A stretch of 5,907 bases of DNA from an uncultured Porticoccus sp. (GTDB lineage: Bacteria > Pseudomonadota > Gammaproteobacteria > Pseudomonadales > Porticoccaceae). The stretch is from positions 1 through 5,907 of the forward strand of contig CATLZI010000140.1 of the NCBI GenBank assembly GCA_950063125.1, written 5' to 3'. How positions within the stretch are numbered: the stretch's first letter is position 1; every line of letters starts with the position of its first letter. Positions 1-5,907 of the stretch are shown one piece after another. Below the pieces are notes generated by a model. That model had not been told where the DNA came from. It saw nothing but the letters and a program-made list of their open reading frames with translations, and did not search any database. The translations under genes and the position numbers were made by a program.

Positions 1-1034
1 GCTAGCGCCGCAGACAAATTGCCGTAGCGCATGTCACTGGATTCGCCAGCCACCAACAGCACGGCTGAAGCGCAGGGCCCAAGCTGTCGGATCACTGGAA
101 TCGGCAAGCCGAGAATGGCCCGGGCGTGCAGGGCAAATTCGGACAGATTCTGCGACATCAACGTCACCAGACCGGTATCGTGGGGCCGGGGCGACACCTC
201 ACTGAAATAGACGGTATCGCCTTTGATAAACAGCTCGACACCAAACAGGCCATAACCACCCAGCGCACCGGTAACGACGGCGGCAACCCGTTGCGCTTCC
301 TCGAGAACAGTGGCATCCATAAACTGGGGCTGCCAGGACTCGCGATAATCACCTTTTTCCTGACGATGGCCGATGGGCGCGCAGAAACTGGTGCCATCCC
401 GATGACGCACCGTAAGCAGGGTGATTTCCTCATCAAACTCCACGAACCCCTCGACAATCACCTTACCCTGACCGCTGCGACCACCGGATTGGGCGTACTC
501 CCAGGCGGCATCAATCTGCTCTTCGGTTTTGACAGTACTCTGGCCTTTGCCCGGAGAAGACATAATCGGTTTCACCACACAGGGCAGGCCGACCGTCCTG
601 ATAGCCGCATCATATTCAGCCCTGGTTTCAGCAAAACGGTAAGGCGAGGTAGCCAGTCTCAGTTCCTCGGCGGCAAGTCGGCGGATGCCCTCGCGGTTCA
701 TGGTCAGATGAACCGCCCTCGCCGAGGGCACCACCTGCCAACCCTCCTGTTCGAGCGCGACCAGCTCGGCAGTGGCTATCGCCTCAATTTCCGGCACAAT
801 CAGGTGCGGCTTTTCATTCTCCACCAACCAGCGCAACGCCTCGCCATCCAGCATATTGATCACATGACTGCGATGGGCCACCTGCATGGCCGGCGCATTG
901 GCATAGCGATCCACGGCAATCACCTCGCAACCGTAGCGCATCAACTCTATCGCCACCTCTTTGCCGAGCTCACCACTGCCGAGAAACATCACCCGAGTGG
1001 CATGGGGGGCGAGCGGTGTACCAATGGTTGTCAT
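1..1034 (-). CDS. purT: Formate-dependent phosphoribosylglycinamide formyltransferase PurT (GAR transformylase 2), 3' end cut by window edge
   Basis: PurT joins formate to 5'-phosphoribosylglycinamide (GAR) using ATP, giving formyl-GAR in the third step of cytoplasmic de novo purine synthesis; it is the folate-independent alternative to PurN. Reading the minus strand from ATG at 1034 gives 344 codons without a stop. The N-terminal fold carries [12 protein letters not shown] (residues 19-30), DRYANAPAM (42-50) and PEIEAIAT (81-88). The ATP-grasp part shows R114, K155, the loop MSSPGKGQ (158-165), IVEG (193-196), E203, E267, E279 and D286 in SEVSPRPHD, all at the same numbering as E. coli PurT. 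E. coli PurT has 392 residues, so about 48 C-terminal residues, including the expected late Lys/Arg ligands, lie outside the window. An AGGAG ribosome site sits 6 nt before the ATG. It lies 74 bp after the methyltransferase gene, same strand, so it may share that transcript or have its own promoter. One oddity is proline at 161, where E. coli has serine. Confidence 0.97.
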   Translation of the reverse strand, partial: MTTIGTPLAPHATRVMFLGSGELGKEVAIELMRYGCEVIAVDRYANAPAMQVAHRSHVINMLDGEALRWLVENEKPHLIVPEIEAIATAELVALEQEGWQVVPSARAVHLTMNREGIRRLAAEELRLATSPYRFAETRAEYDAAIRTVGLPCVVKPIMSSPGKGQSTVKTEEQIDAAWEYAQSGGRSGQGKVIVEGFVEFDEEITLLTVRHRDGTSFCAPIGHRQEKGDYRESWQPQFMDATVLEEAQRVAAVVTGALGGYGLFGVELFIKGDTVYFSEVSPRPHDTGLVTLMSQNLSEFALHARAILGLPIPVIRQLGPCASAVLLVAGESSDMRYGNLSAAL

Positions 1035-1040
1035 GCTTCA

Positions 1041-1045
1041 CTCCT
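1041..1045 (-). promoter_or_regulatory. Ribosome binding site of purT
   Basis: AGGAG on the minus strand, 6 nt before the ATG at 1034. It fixes the start used here, which also matches the N-terminus of E. coli PurT (MT..GT...ATRVM pattern). Confidence 0.85.
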
Positions 1046-1108
1046 GTCGGCGAGCCTGCCGATCCTCTGAGACAGATCGAGAAGCTGCACAATCAAATCC
1101 GCCGGACG

Positions 1109-1771
1109 TTATCTTTTTCTCGCCAATGTCAGTCCGTCGCCAATCGGTACCAGGCTGATGTCCACCCGCTGATCGGTGAGCAGTTTCTGGTTAAAGGCGC
1201 GAATGGCCAGAGTATCCTCATCCTGTTTGTCGGGATCGATCACCGAGCCGCCCCACAGCACATTGTCCACGGCAATCAGGCCGCCCTGGCGCAGCAGCGC
1301 CAGGCAGTGTTCGTAATAGGCGTCATAACCCGCTTTATCGGCATCGATAAACGCCATGTCAAAACGCCCGGCGGCACCGTCCTTGCGCAGGGTTTGCAGG
1401 GTCTCGATTGCCGGGGCCAGATGCAGGTCTATTTTGCTGCTCACACCGGCCTCGCTCCAGTAACGCTGGGCAATATTGGTATATTCTTCACTGACATCAC
1501 AGGCCAGCAAACGGCCATTCTCGGGCAAAGCCAACGCCATTGCCAGGGAGCTGTAACCGGTGTAGACCCCCACTTCAATGATGTTTCGGGCACCGCAGAG
1601 ATGCACCAGCAGCGCCATGAACTGTCCCTGTTCCGGCGCAATCTGCATGTTGGCGGTTGAAAGTGTCGCCGTTTCCTCGCGCAGTGCCTTCAGCACATCT
1701 GACTCCCGCAGGGAGGCATCCAGCAGGTATTGATGAAGTGCGTCTGTGAGACTGATGGTTTGATTGGACAT
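1109..1771 (-). CDS. Class I SAM-dependent O-methyltransferase (Methyltransf_3 / caffeoyl-CoA OMT-like family)
   Basis: A 220-residue protein, the usual length for the small metal-dependent O-methyltransferases that move a methyl group from S-adenosylmethionine to a catechol-like hydroxyl. SAM motif I is IIEVGVYTGYSSLAMALAL (residues 64-82). An acidic ribose-binding position follows at D92 (ACDVSEE). FIDADKAGYDAYY (141-153) and AVDNVLWGG (167-175) supply D143, D169 and N170, the expected divalent-metal ligands of this family. NMQIAPEQGQFMALL (41-55) is the typical N-terminal helix region. There is no signal peptide, so it should be cytoplasmic. The ATG at 1771 has a strong AAGGGGAG site 9 nt upstream. 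It lies 49 bp after the AI-2E family gene and 74 bp before purT, all same-strand. The family is well supported; the substrate cannot be read from sequence, and bacterial members are often promiscuous on catechols, phenolics or flavonoids in vitro. Confidence 0.93.
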   Translation of the reverse strand: MSNQTISLTDALHQYLLDASLRESDVLKALREETATLSTANMQIAPEQGQFMALLVHLCGARNIIEVGVYTGYSSLAMALALPENGRLLACDVSEEYTNIAQRYWSEAGVSSKIDLHLAPAIETLQTLRKDGAAGRFDMAFIDADKAGYDAYYEHCLALLRQGGLIAVDNVLWGGSVIDPDKQDEDTLAIRAFNQKLLTDQRVDISLVPIGDGLTLARKR

Positions 1772-1780
1772 CGTCGCTCT

Positions 1781-1788
1781 CTCCCCTT
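1781..1788 (-). promoter_or_regulatory. Ribosome binding site of the O-methyltransferase gene
   Basis: AAGGGGAG on the minus strand, ending 9 nt before the ATG at 1771. The strong site suggests independent translation initiation rather than coupling to the transporter gene, whose stop codon is 49 bp upstream. Confidence 0.75.
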
Positions 1789-1820
1789 ATTGCAAGAAAC
1801 GTTTTTCCGGAACGGGATAC

Positions 1821-2930
1821 TCAGTCCTGCTTATCTTCCGTATCCGTCACCTTGTTATCTGTTTCCTTCGATAGCTGCGCTTCCGCTTTCGTCAATACCG
1901 GGGCACCCTCACCGGAACCGAGCATCACGCCCATCCAGTAGGTATCGGGGTCATTTTCCAGGGCAATCTTGACCATGATGGTCAGCGGAATGGACAGCAA
2001 CATACCCACCGGGCCGAGTACCCAGCCCCAGAAGACCAATGAAAGAAATACCACCAGGGGCGACAGATTAAGCCCCCGGCCCATGATTCTCGGCTCGAGA
2101 AAATTGCCCACCAGTACATTCACCACGAGAAAGCCGAGGGCAGTGAGTCCCGCAAACAGCGGATTCAGTTGAACCAGTGCCAGCAGCACCGGTGGTACCG
2201 CCGCGATAATGGAGCCGATATTCGGCACAAAGTTGAGCAAAAATGCCAACAATCCCCACATCACCGGGTAATCCAGGCCGAGAATCCACAACCAGATCAT
2301 AACCAGTATCCCTGTGAGCAGGCTCAACAGCGACTTGATACCCAGATAGCTGTTAACGCTGTCGGTAAACTTTTGCATGGTGTCACGACTGGCACCGTTG
2401 TCCTTTCTGGCCAGCTGCAGTTTTTCACTGAAGCCCACCTGTTCCGCGAGGATAAAAATCACTGTCAGCAGAATCAGAAAGGCATTGGTCATGGCATTGC
2501 CGAGCGAACTCAGGGTGTTGCCAGCCAACTGCATGATCTTGCCGGGATCGAAGCTGTTGCGCATCTGTTCCATGTCCAGCTTGACCCCGTGCTCCCCCAG
2601 CCAGGTCAGAACGCCACCGCTCAGCTGTTGCAGTCCCGCCTGGTAGGCTGGCAGATTTTTGCGGAAATCACTGATGGACGAACCCACCAGAATACCAATC
2701 AGCCAGCCAATCAATACCACCAGGGCAATGATCAGGCAGATAGCCACCACATTGGGCACCCGGCACGCTTTGAGCCAGGCCAGCAGCGGCGAAAAAATCA
2801 GTGCAATGAATACCGACAACAGAAACGGCACCAACACGGTTTCCGCTGCCTTGAGACCGGCAACGACCACCACGAAGGCAGCAGCGATCAGTAGTCCCTT
2901 GGCCATGGGTGATAATTCTCCACTCATCAT
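1821..2930 (-). CDS. AI-2E family (UPF0118, PF01594) inner-membrane transporter
   Basis: A 369-residue polytopic membrane protein. Hydrophobic segments lie near residues 11-27, 31-52, 60-83, 149-163, 198-220, 224-252, 257-275 and 289-320. The family signatures are clear: LLNFVPNIGSIIAAVPPVLL (231-250), GNFLEPRIMGRGLNLSPLV (275-293) and FWGWVLGPVGMLLSIPLT (300-317). A soluble stretch at about 84-148 between the second and third hydrophobic groups is also typical. The C-terminus (345-369) is a charged, probably disordered cytoplasmic tail. The family is named after E. coli TqsA, proposed to export autoinducer-2, but other members have been described as Na+(Li+)/H+ antiporters, so the substrate is open. 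The first ATG (2930) overlaps the upstream stop as ATGA; a second ATG at 2927 has better spacing (7 nt) from the AGGGAG site and would give 368 residues. It is the last of three overlapping membrane-protein genes. Confidence 0.93.
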   Translation of the reverse strand: MMSGELSPMAKGLLIAAAFVVVVAGLKAAETVLVPFLLSVFIALIFSPLLAWLKACRVPNVVAICLIIALVVLIGWLIGILVGSSISDFRKNLPAYQAGLQQLSGGVLTWLGEHGVKLDMEQMRNSFDPGKIMQLAGNTLSSLGNAMTNAFLILLTVIFILAEQVGFSEKLQLARKDNGASRDTMQKFTDSVNSYLGIKSLLSLLTGILVMIWLWILGLDYPVMWGLLAFLLNFVPNIGSIIAAVPPVLLALVQLNPLFAGLTALGFLVVNVLVGNFLEPRIMGRGLNLSPLVVFLSLVFWGWVLGPVGMLLSIPLTIMVKIALENDPDTYWMGVMLGSGEGAPVLTKAEAQLSKETDNKVTDTEDKQD

Positions 2931-3256
2931 TGCTCTCCCTTGAGTTCATCAAGCAACTGCTTCACTTCGTCAATACCCTGTCTGGTCAACAAAAATCCCG
3001 TGCCGCCGACATACTCGCGCTGATCAATGTCGACACATTGCTGACGAATCATTTCGAGACGCTCATTATGTCGGATCGGTACGCCCAGAAATACCTGCCA
3101 ATCGGAATCGGTGGCTCGCCCCTCCACCATCAGAGTGAGCAGGGTTTCCAGATTTTCCTTTTTCAGGAGATAATAAGGTGTACCAAAGCGCACAAAAACC
3201 AACAGGGCTACCAGCACTACGGCAAACGTCAGCAATGTTGTTAGTAACAGGCTCAC
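2927..3256 (-). CDS. Small single-pass membrane protein of unknown function (109 aa)
   Basis: I do not recognise a named family. Residues 2-23 form one strongly hydrophobic helix (LLLTTLLTFAVVLVALLVFV), followed by a positively charged KK at 32-33. The remaining ~85 residues are hydrophilic, with a probable helix ENLETLLTLMVEG (34-46), a DWQVFLGVPIRHNERLEMIR block (52-71) and a closing helix IDEVKQLLDELKGE (95-108). This points to an N-terminal anchor with a small folded cytoplasmic domain. The start is GTG at 3256, whose GTGA overlaps the TGA stop of the permease gene; no strong ribosome site is visible, so translation probably depends on coupling. Its own stop overlaps the ATG of the AI-2E transporter. 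The tight placement between two transporters suggests an accessory role, but that is inference only. Coding is supported by the overlaps on both sides and by the sensible amphipathic protein. Confidence 0.85.
   Translation of the reverse strand: MSLLLTTLLTFAVVLVALLVFVRFGTPYYLLKKENLETLLTLMVEGRATDSDWQVFLGVPIRHNERLEMIRQQCVDIDQREYVGGTGFLLTRQGIDEVKQLLDELKGEQ
2935..2940 (-). promoter_or_regulatory. Ribosome binding site of the AI-2E family gene
   Basis: AGGGAG on the minus strand inside the last codons of the 109-residue gene. It is 4 nt before the first ATG (2930) and 7 nt before a second in-frame ATG (2927). The spacing slightly favours the second ATG; both overlap the upstream TGA stop. Confidence 0.65.
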
Positions 3257-4035
3257 GGTAGCACCAACAGCTTGAACGCCACCAGCAGAGTTACCGTGAT
3301 AATCACCGGCTGAACCAGGGCTGCCCCCCGGCTGATCACCAGATTGGAACCCAGCCGCGCGCCAACCACCTGTGCCAGGGACATGGCAATCGCCAGGGAC
3401 CAGACCACATGGCCACCGACTATAAAGATCGCGGCCGACACACCGTTCACCGAAAGGACCATGGCCTTGGTCTGAGCCGTCGCTTTACGCAAACCATAAC
3501 CCAGCAGCCAAACCAGTAGAAACGGGAAAACTGACCCCATCCCCGGTCCAAAAAAACCACCATAGAACCCCATTAAGGGTGCAGCAGTACAGGCAAACTG
3601 TGCCGGGGACAGGCGAGACTGACGGTTTTCGTCGGTCATTTTCGGTGCCAGCAGGAAATACAGGCCAATGGCAATCAACAATACCGGCAGTAACAGTGCC
3701 AGCAATTCGTTGCCCACACTGAGTGCTGTCCAGGTTCCCAGGCAGGCACCCAGCAGCGCTGTCACAAAGGATGGCAACAGTGGTTTCAGTTCCAGATGCC
3801 CCTTGCGAAAAAAATTCCAGGCCGAGGAGAGTGTACCCAGCGTACTCTGAACCTTGTTGGTTGCCAGGGCAGCAATGGGCGGCAGCCCTGCCCAGAGCAG
3901 GGCCGGCAAAGTCAGCATGCCACCCGCACCGGCCATGGAGGAAATAAAACCGGCCGCAAAGGCGATGGCAGTCAGCAATAGAAAAACAGACGGGTCAGGC
4001 AACGCGGTAGTTACCTGCCGGATCGGAATCGGCAA
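3253..4035 (-). CDS. TauE/SafE family (PF01925, formerly DUF81) membrane permease, YfcA-like
   Basis: Up to 260 residues with about eight hydrophobic segments, the usual size of TauE/SafE proteins, which are proposed to move sulfite, sulfoacetate or other anions across the inner membrane. Family marks are GAGGMLTLPALLWAG (residues 36-50), ALATNKVQSTLG (56-67), LLIAIGLYFLLAPKM (119-133), GFYGGFFGPGMGS (156-168) and, near the end, AQVVGARLGSNLVIS. The wording is closest to E. coli YfcA (LATNK, IGLYFLL.PK, GFY.GFFGP), whose substrate is unknown. The start is uncertain: this frame has no ATG or GTG before M34 and is closed upstream by TAA. The first candidate is TTG at 4035, with a GAGGG only 1 nt away; a second TTG at 4002 (249 aa) has an AGG 11 nt upstream. 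Its stop overlaps the GTG of the 109-residue gene. Confidence 0.9.
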   Translation of the reverse strand: MPIPIRQVTTALPDPSVFLLLTAIAFAAGFISSMAGAGGMLTLPALLWAGLPPIAALATNKVQSTLGTLSSAWNFFRKGHLELKPLLPSFVTALLGACLGTWTALSVGNELLALLLPVLLIAIGLYFLLAPKMTDENRQSRLSPAQFACTAAPLMGFYGGFFGPGMGSVFPFLLVWLLGYGLRKATAQTKAMVLSVNGVSAAIFIVGGHVVWSLAIAMSLAQVVGARLGSNLVISRGAALVQPVIITVTLLVAFKLLVLP

Positions 4036-4077
4036 GCCCTCGGGTTATTGATACTGGCATTCGTGCGGATAATGGCA

Positions 4078-4572
4078 TCAGGTTGTCTTGAATTGATCGA
4101 GTTCAGCTTTTAGCTGGGCAATTTTTTCCGGGCCAACCGACTCACCGGCAGGCAGTTTTTCCAACTCACCGACCAGGTGTTTCAGTCTTTGCAGGCGCAA
4201 TTGCAGGATATCAAAGCTCCGGTTGATTGCTTCTGCCTCGGGCTGAAAAATATCCCGCTTACGCAAACGAATTCTGGCAGTAAAATCGCCGCTTGCCAGT
4301 GCTTCTGCCTGCCGAACCAGGACAAAGACGGGGCCGGCAATACGATTACTCGACACCAGACTGCCCCACCAGACACCGCCGATCAGCAGCACTTCCAGCG
4401 CCGCCACCAACAGAATATTCCAACCCCCGAGCAGCAGGCCCGGGGGGCCGGCAAGCAGGGCATGGGCGATAATGGTCAGGTTGACCAACAGGACGGCAAC
4501 TGCGGCTGCGAGCAGCGCATACTGGTACTGAAACCGGCTATTGATGACGACCGTTTTGCGGCGGTTATCCAT
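4078..4572 (-). CDS. Small membrane protein with two transmembrane helices and a HAMP domain, no output domain
   Basis: A 164-residue protein starting MDNRRKTVVI. Two hydrophobic helices (about residues 18-41 and 47-72) are joined by a very short loop, so there is no room for a periplasmic sensor domain. A HAMP-like segment follows: NRIAGPVFVLVRQAEALASGDF (76-97), with the conserved Pro at 81 and the GD pair at 95-96, then a second amphipathic helix (112-130). The C-terminus (128-164) is charged and helix/coiled-coil prone, with no kinase, cyclase or chemoreceptor signalling domain. HAMP units normally relay signals between membrane helices and an output domain; here the partner would have to be another protein (inference). 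A GTG at 4599 would add nine residues but has no ribosome site, while ATG at 4572 has GGGGA 6 nt upstream, so I use 4572. It lies 42 bp before the permease gene and 120 bp after prfC. Confidence 0.85.
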   Translation of the reverse strand: MDNRRKTVVINSRFQYQYALLAAAVAVLLVNLTIIAHALLAGPPGLLLGGWNILLVAALEVLLIGGVWWGSLVSSNRIAGPVFVLVRQAEALASGDFTARIRLRKRDIFQPEAEAINRSFDILQLRLQRLKHLVGELEKLPAGESVGPEKIAQLKAELDQFKTT

Positions 4573-4578
4573 GGCATT

Positions 4579-4583
4579 TCCCC
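4579..4583 (-). promoter_or_regulatory. Ribosome binding site that decides the start of the HAMP-domain gene
   Basis: GGGGA on the minus strand, 6 nt before the ATG at 4572. The alternative upstream GTG at 4599 has no purine-rich site before it, so the shorter 164-residue protein is favoured. Confidence 0.7.
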
Positions 4584-4692
4584 ATCCGTTCGATGGCACT
4601 CAGACTATTACAACCGGTGATGGCGGGCAATGACTAAGGGTTGATCAAAAATGACGCCCGGGCACTCGAAGACGCCAAATCACGCCTCTCTG

Positions 4693-5907
4693 TCAGAGCT
4701 CCCGGGTTGCCCTGAAGTCAATCTCGGGATAGCGCTCGACGGTCAGTGAAAGATTGACCCGGGTGGAAGCCAGATAGGTGAGATGGCCTCCACCATCCAC
4801 TGCAATGCCCTCCGGCACCTTGCGCTTCAGCTCGTCAATTTTTTTCTTGTCGTCGGATTCAATCCAGCGCGCCGTATATACATTGACCGGTTCATAGACC
4901 GCTTCCACCCCGTATTCGTCCTTGAGACGGTAGGTCACCACATCGAACTGTAACTGGCCCACCGCGCCAACCACGATATCGTTACTCTGGATCGGGAAGA
5001 ATACCTGGGTGCTGCCCTCTTCCGACAACTGTTGCAGGCCTTTCTGAAGCTGCTTCATCTTCATCGGATCGCGCAGGCGGATACGCCGGAACAGTTCCGG
5101 TGCAAAATGGGGGATGCCGGTAAATTTAAGATCTTCGCCCGCGGTGAAAGTATCACCGATCTGGATGGTGCCGTGATTGTGCAGACCGATAATATCCCCG
5201 GCCACCGCCTCCTCCACGGCAATTCGCTCGCCAGCCTTGAAGCCCACCGCGTCGGCGATGCGGACTTCCTTGCCCAGCCGCACGTGGCGCATCTTCATGC
5301 CCTGGGTATATTTACCGGAACAGAGCCGCATGAAAGCGATGCGATCCCGGTGCCTCGGGTCCATGTTCGCCTGAATTTTGAACACGAAGCCAGAGAACTG
5401 CTGCTCATCGGGTTCCACCACCCGCTCCACCGCACCGCGGGGTTGCGGCGGTGGCGCCCACTGCACAAAATGGTCCAGCATTTCCCGTACACCGAAATTG
5501 GACAGGGCAGTACCGAAGAATACCGGCGTCATTTGCCCGGCCAGGAACATTTCGAGATCGAACTGATGGGTCGCACCGCGCACCAACTCGATTTGCTCAC
5601 GGATATCATCCACGTAATAACCCAGCAGTTCGGTGGCCTCATCGGAGTCGATTCCCACAATCTGAATGTCCTCCGGAATGGTGTGTCCGTGCCCCGGCCT
5701 GAACACATGGATCGTGTCGGTATAGAGGTTATACACGCCCTTGAAATCCGGCCCCATGCCAATCGGCCAGTTGATCGGTGCACCGGTAATTTTCAGAACC
5801 GCTTCAATTTCATCCAGCAAATCGACAGGGTCGCGAATATCGCGGTCCATTTTGTTGACAAAAGAGATGATGGGCGTGTCCCGCAATCGGCAGACCTCCA
5901 TCAACTT
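4693..5907 (-). CDS. prfC: Peptide chain release factor 3 (RF3), 5' end cut by window edge
   Basis: RF3 is a GTPase that frees RF1 and RF2 from the ribosome after peptide release and contributes to post-termination quality control. The window holds 404 codons, beginning [14 protein letters not shown] and ending in TGA at 4693-4695. E. coli RF3 has 529 residues and its matching KLMEV lies near residue 125, so about 124 N-terminal residues (P-loop, switch I and switch II) are outside the window. The GTPase G4 motif NKMD is present (5845-5856), and [11 protein letters not shown] fills the G5 region. Domain II follows, with [18 protein letters not shown] and [14 protein letters not shown]. Domain III includes [26 protein letters not shown] and [12 protein letters not shown]. 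These blocks are nearly identical to E. coli RF3, and the fragment is intact with no frameshift. It is the most upstream gene seen; 120 bp separate it from the next start. Confidence 0.98.
   Translation of the reverse strand, partial: KLMEVCRLRDTPIISFVNKMDRDIRDPVDLLDEIEAVLKITGAPINWPIGMGPDFKGVYNLYTDTIHVFRPGHGHTIPEDIQIVGIDSDEATELLGYYVDDIREQIELVRGATHQFDLEMFLAGQMTPVFFGTALSNFGVREMLDHFVQWAPPPQPRGAVERVVEPDEQQFSGFVFKIQANMDPRHRDRIAFMRLCSGKYTQGMKMRHVRLGKEVRIADAVGFKAGERIAVEEAVAGDIIGLHNHGTIQIGDTFTAGEDLKFTGIPHFAPELFRRIRLRDPMKMKQLQKGLQQLSEEGSTQVFFPIQSNDIVVGAVGQLQFDVVTYRLKDEYGVEAVYEPVNVYTARWIESDDKKKIDELKRKVPEGIAVDGGGHLTYLASTRVNLSLTVERYPEIDFRATREL

Noticed and set aside
126..1070. Long plus-strand open frame (314 codons) opposite purT
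   Set aside because: It is the antisense shadow of purT, with Arg/His/Gln-rich composition and no recognisable domain, while the minus strand gives a clear PurT.
1016..1660. Plus-strand open frame (214 codons) opposite the O-methyltransferase
   Set aside because: The minus strand carries intact SAM-binding and metal-binding motifs; the plus-strand product has no recognisable features.
2169..2894. Plus-strand open frame (241 codons) opposite the AI-2E family gene
   Set aside because: It is very rich in Gln, His and Asn, as expected for the complement of a hydrophobic membrane protein gene, and shows no domain; treated as a shadow frame.
97..4038. Shared 14-mer GGAATCGGCAAGCC at about 97-110 and 4025-4038
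   Set aside because: One copy is inside purT coding sequence and the other crosses the permease start. A 14-base match is not very improbable in nearly 6 kb on two strands, and there is no flanking similarity.
4078..4599. Longer HAMP-gene model starting at GTG 4599
   Set aside because: No ribosome site precedes the GTG, while the ATG at 4572 has GGGGA at good spacing and begins with a typical MDNRRK basic N-terminus before the first helix.
4641..4648. TTGATCAA palindrome resembling an FNR/CRP-type half-site pair
   Set aside because: The two halves overlap instead of being separated by 4 nt as in FNR sites (TTGAT-N4-ATCAA), so it is probably a chance palindrome.
4600..4692. Possible promoter or terminator in the prfC-HAMP gene gap (TAATAG at 4605-4610; GCCCGGGC next to a TTTTT run at 4646-4665)
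   Set aside because: TAATAG has no fitting -35 element: the best, TTGCCC, is only 14 nt away. GCCCGGGC is a self-complementary octamer without a loop, and opening a loop leaves mostly wobble pairs, so neither a promoter nor a terminator is convincing.

Overview
This is an ordinary-looking chromosomal segment from a gammaproteobacterium. The two flanking genes, purT and prfC, encode proteins very close in layout to the E. coli PurT and RF3 proteins. Base composition is moderate-to-high GC and looks even across the window. The genus cannot be fixed from the sequence; a marine or free-living gammaproteobacterium is a reasonable guess only.

All seven genes lie on the minus strand, so transcription runs from high to low coordinates. 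In that order they are: the C-terminal three quarters of prfC (release factor 3, cut by the right edge); a small membrane protein with two helices and a HAMP domain; a TauE/SafE (YfcA-like) membrane permease; a 109-residue single-pass membrane protein of unknown function; an AI-2E family (UPF0118) membrane transporter; a class I, family 3 type O-methyltransferase; and purT (formate-dependent GAR transformylase), which loses its last ~48 residues at the left edge.

The layout is compact. Gaps are about 120 bp (prfC to HAMP gene, using the preferred start), 42 bp (HAMP gene to permease), 49 bp (transporter to methyltransferase) and 74 bp (methyltransferase to purT). The permease, the 109-residue protein and the transporter overlap by 4 bp each (GTGA and ATGA), so these three are very likely translationally coupled. 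No stretch longer than 300 bases lacks a gene. I see no tRNA or rRNA, insertion sequence, CRISPR array, phage gene or convincing rho-independent terminator.

Functionally this is housekeeping (translation termination, purine synthesis) around a group of poorly characterised inner-membrane proteins. The points worth a second look are the coupled permease/small protein/transporter trio, the output-less HAMP protein, the non-ATG start of the permease, and a proline in the ATP-binding loop of PurT. I found no evidence of a new defence, mobile or biosynthetic system.
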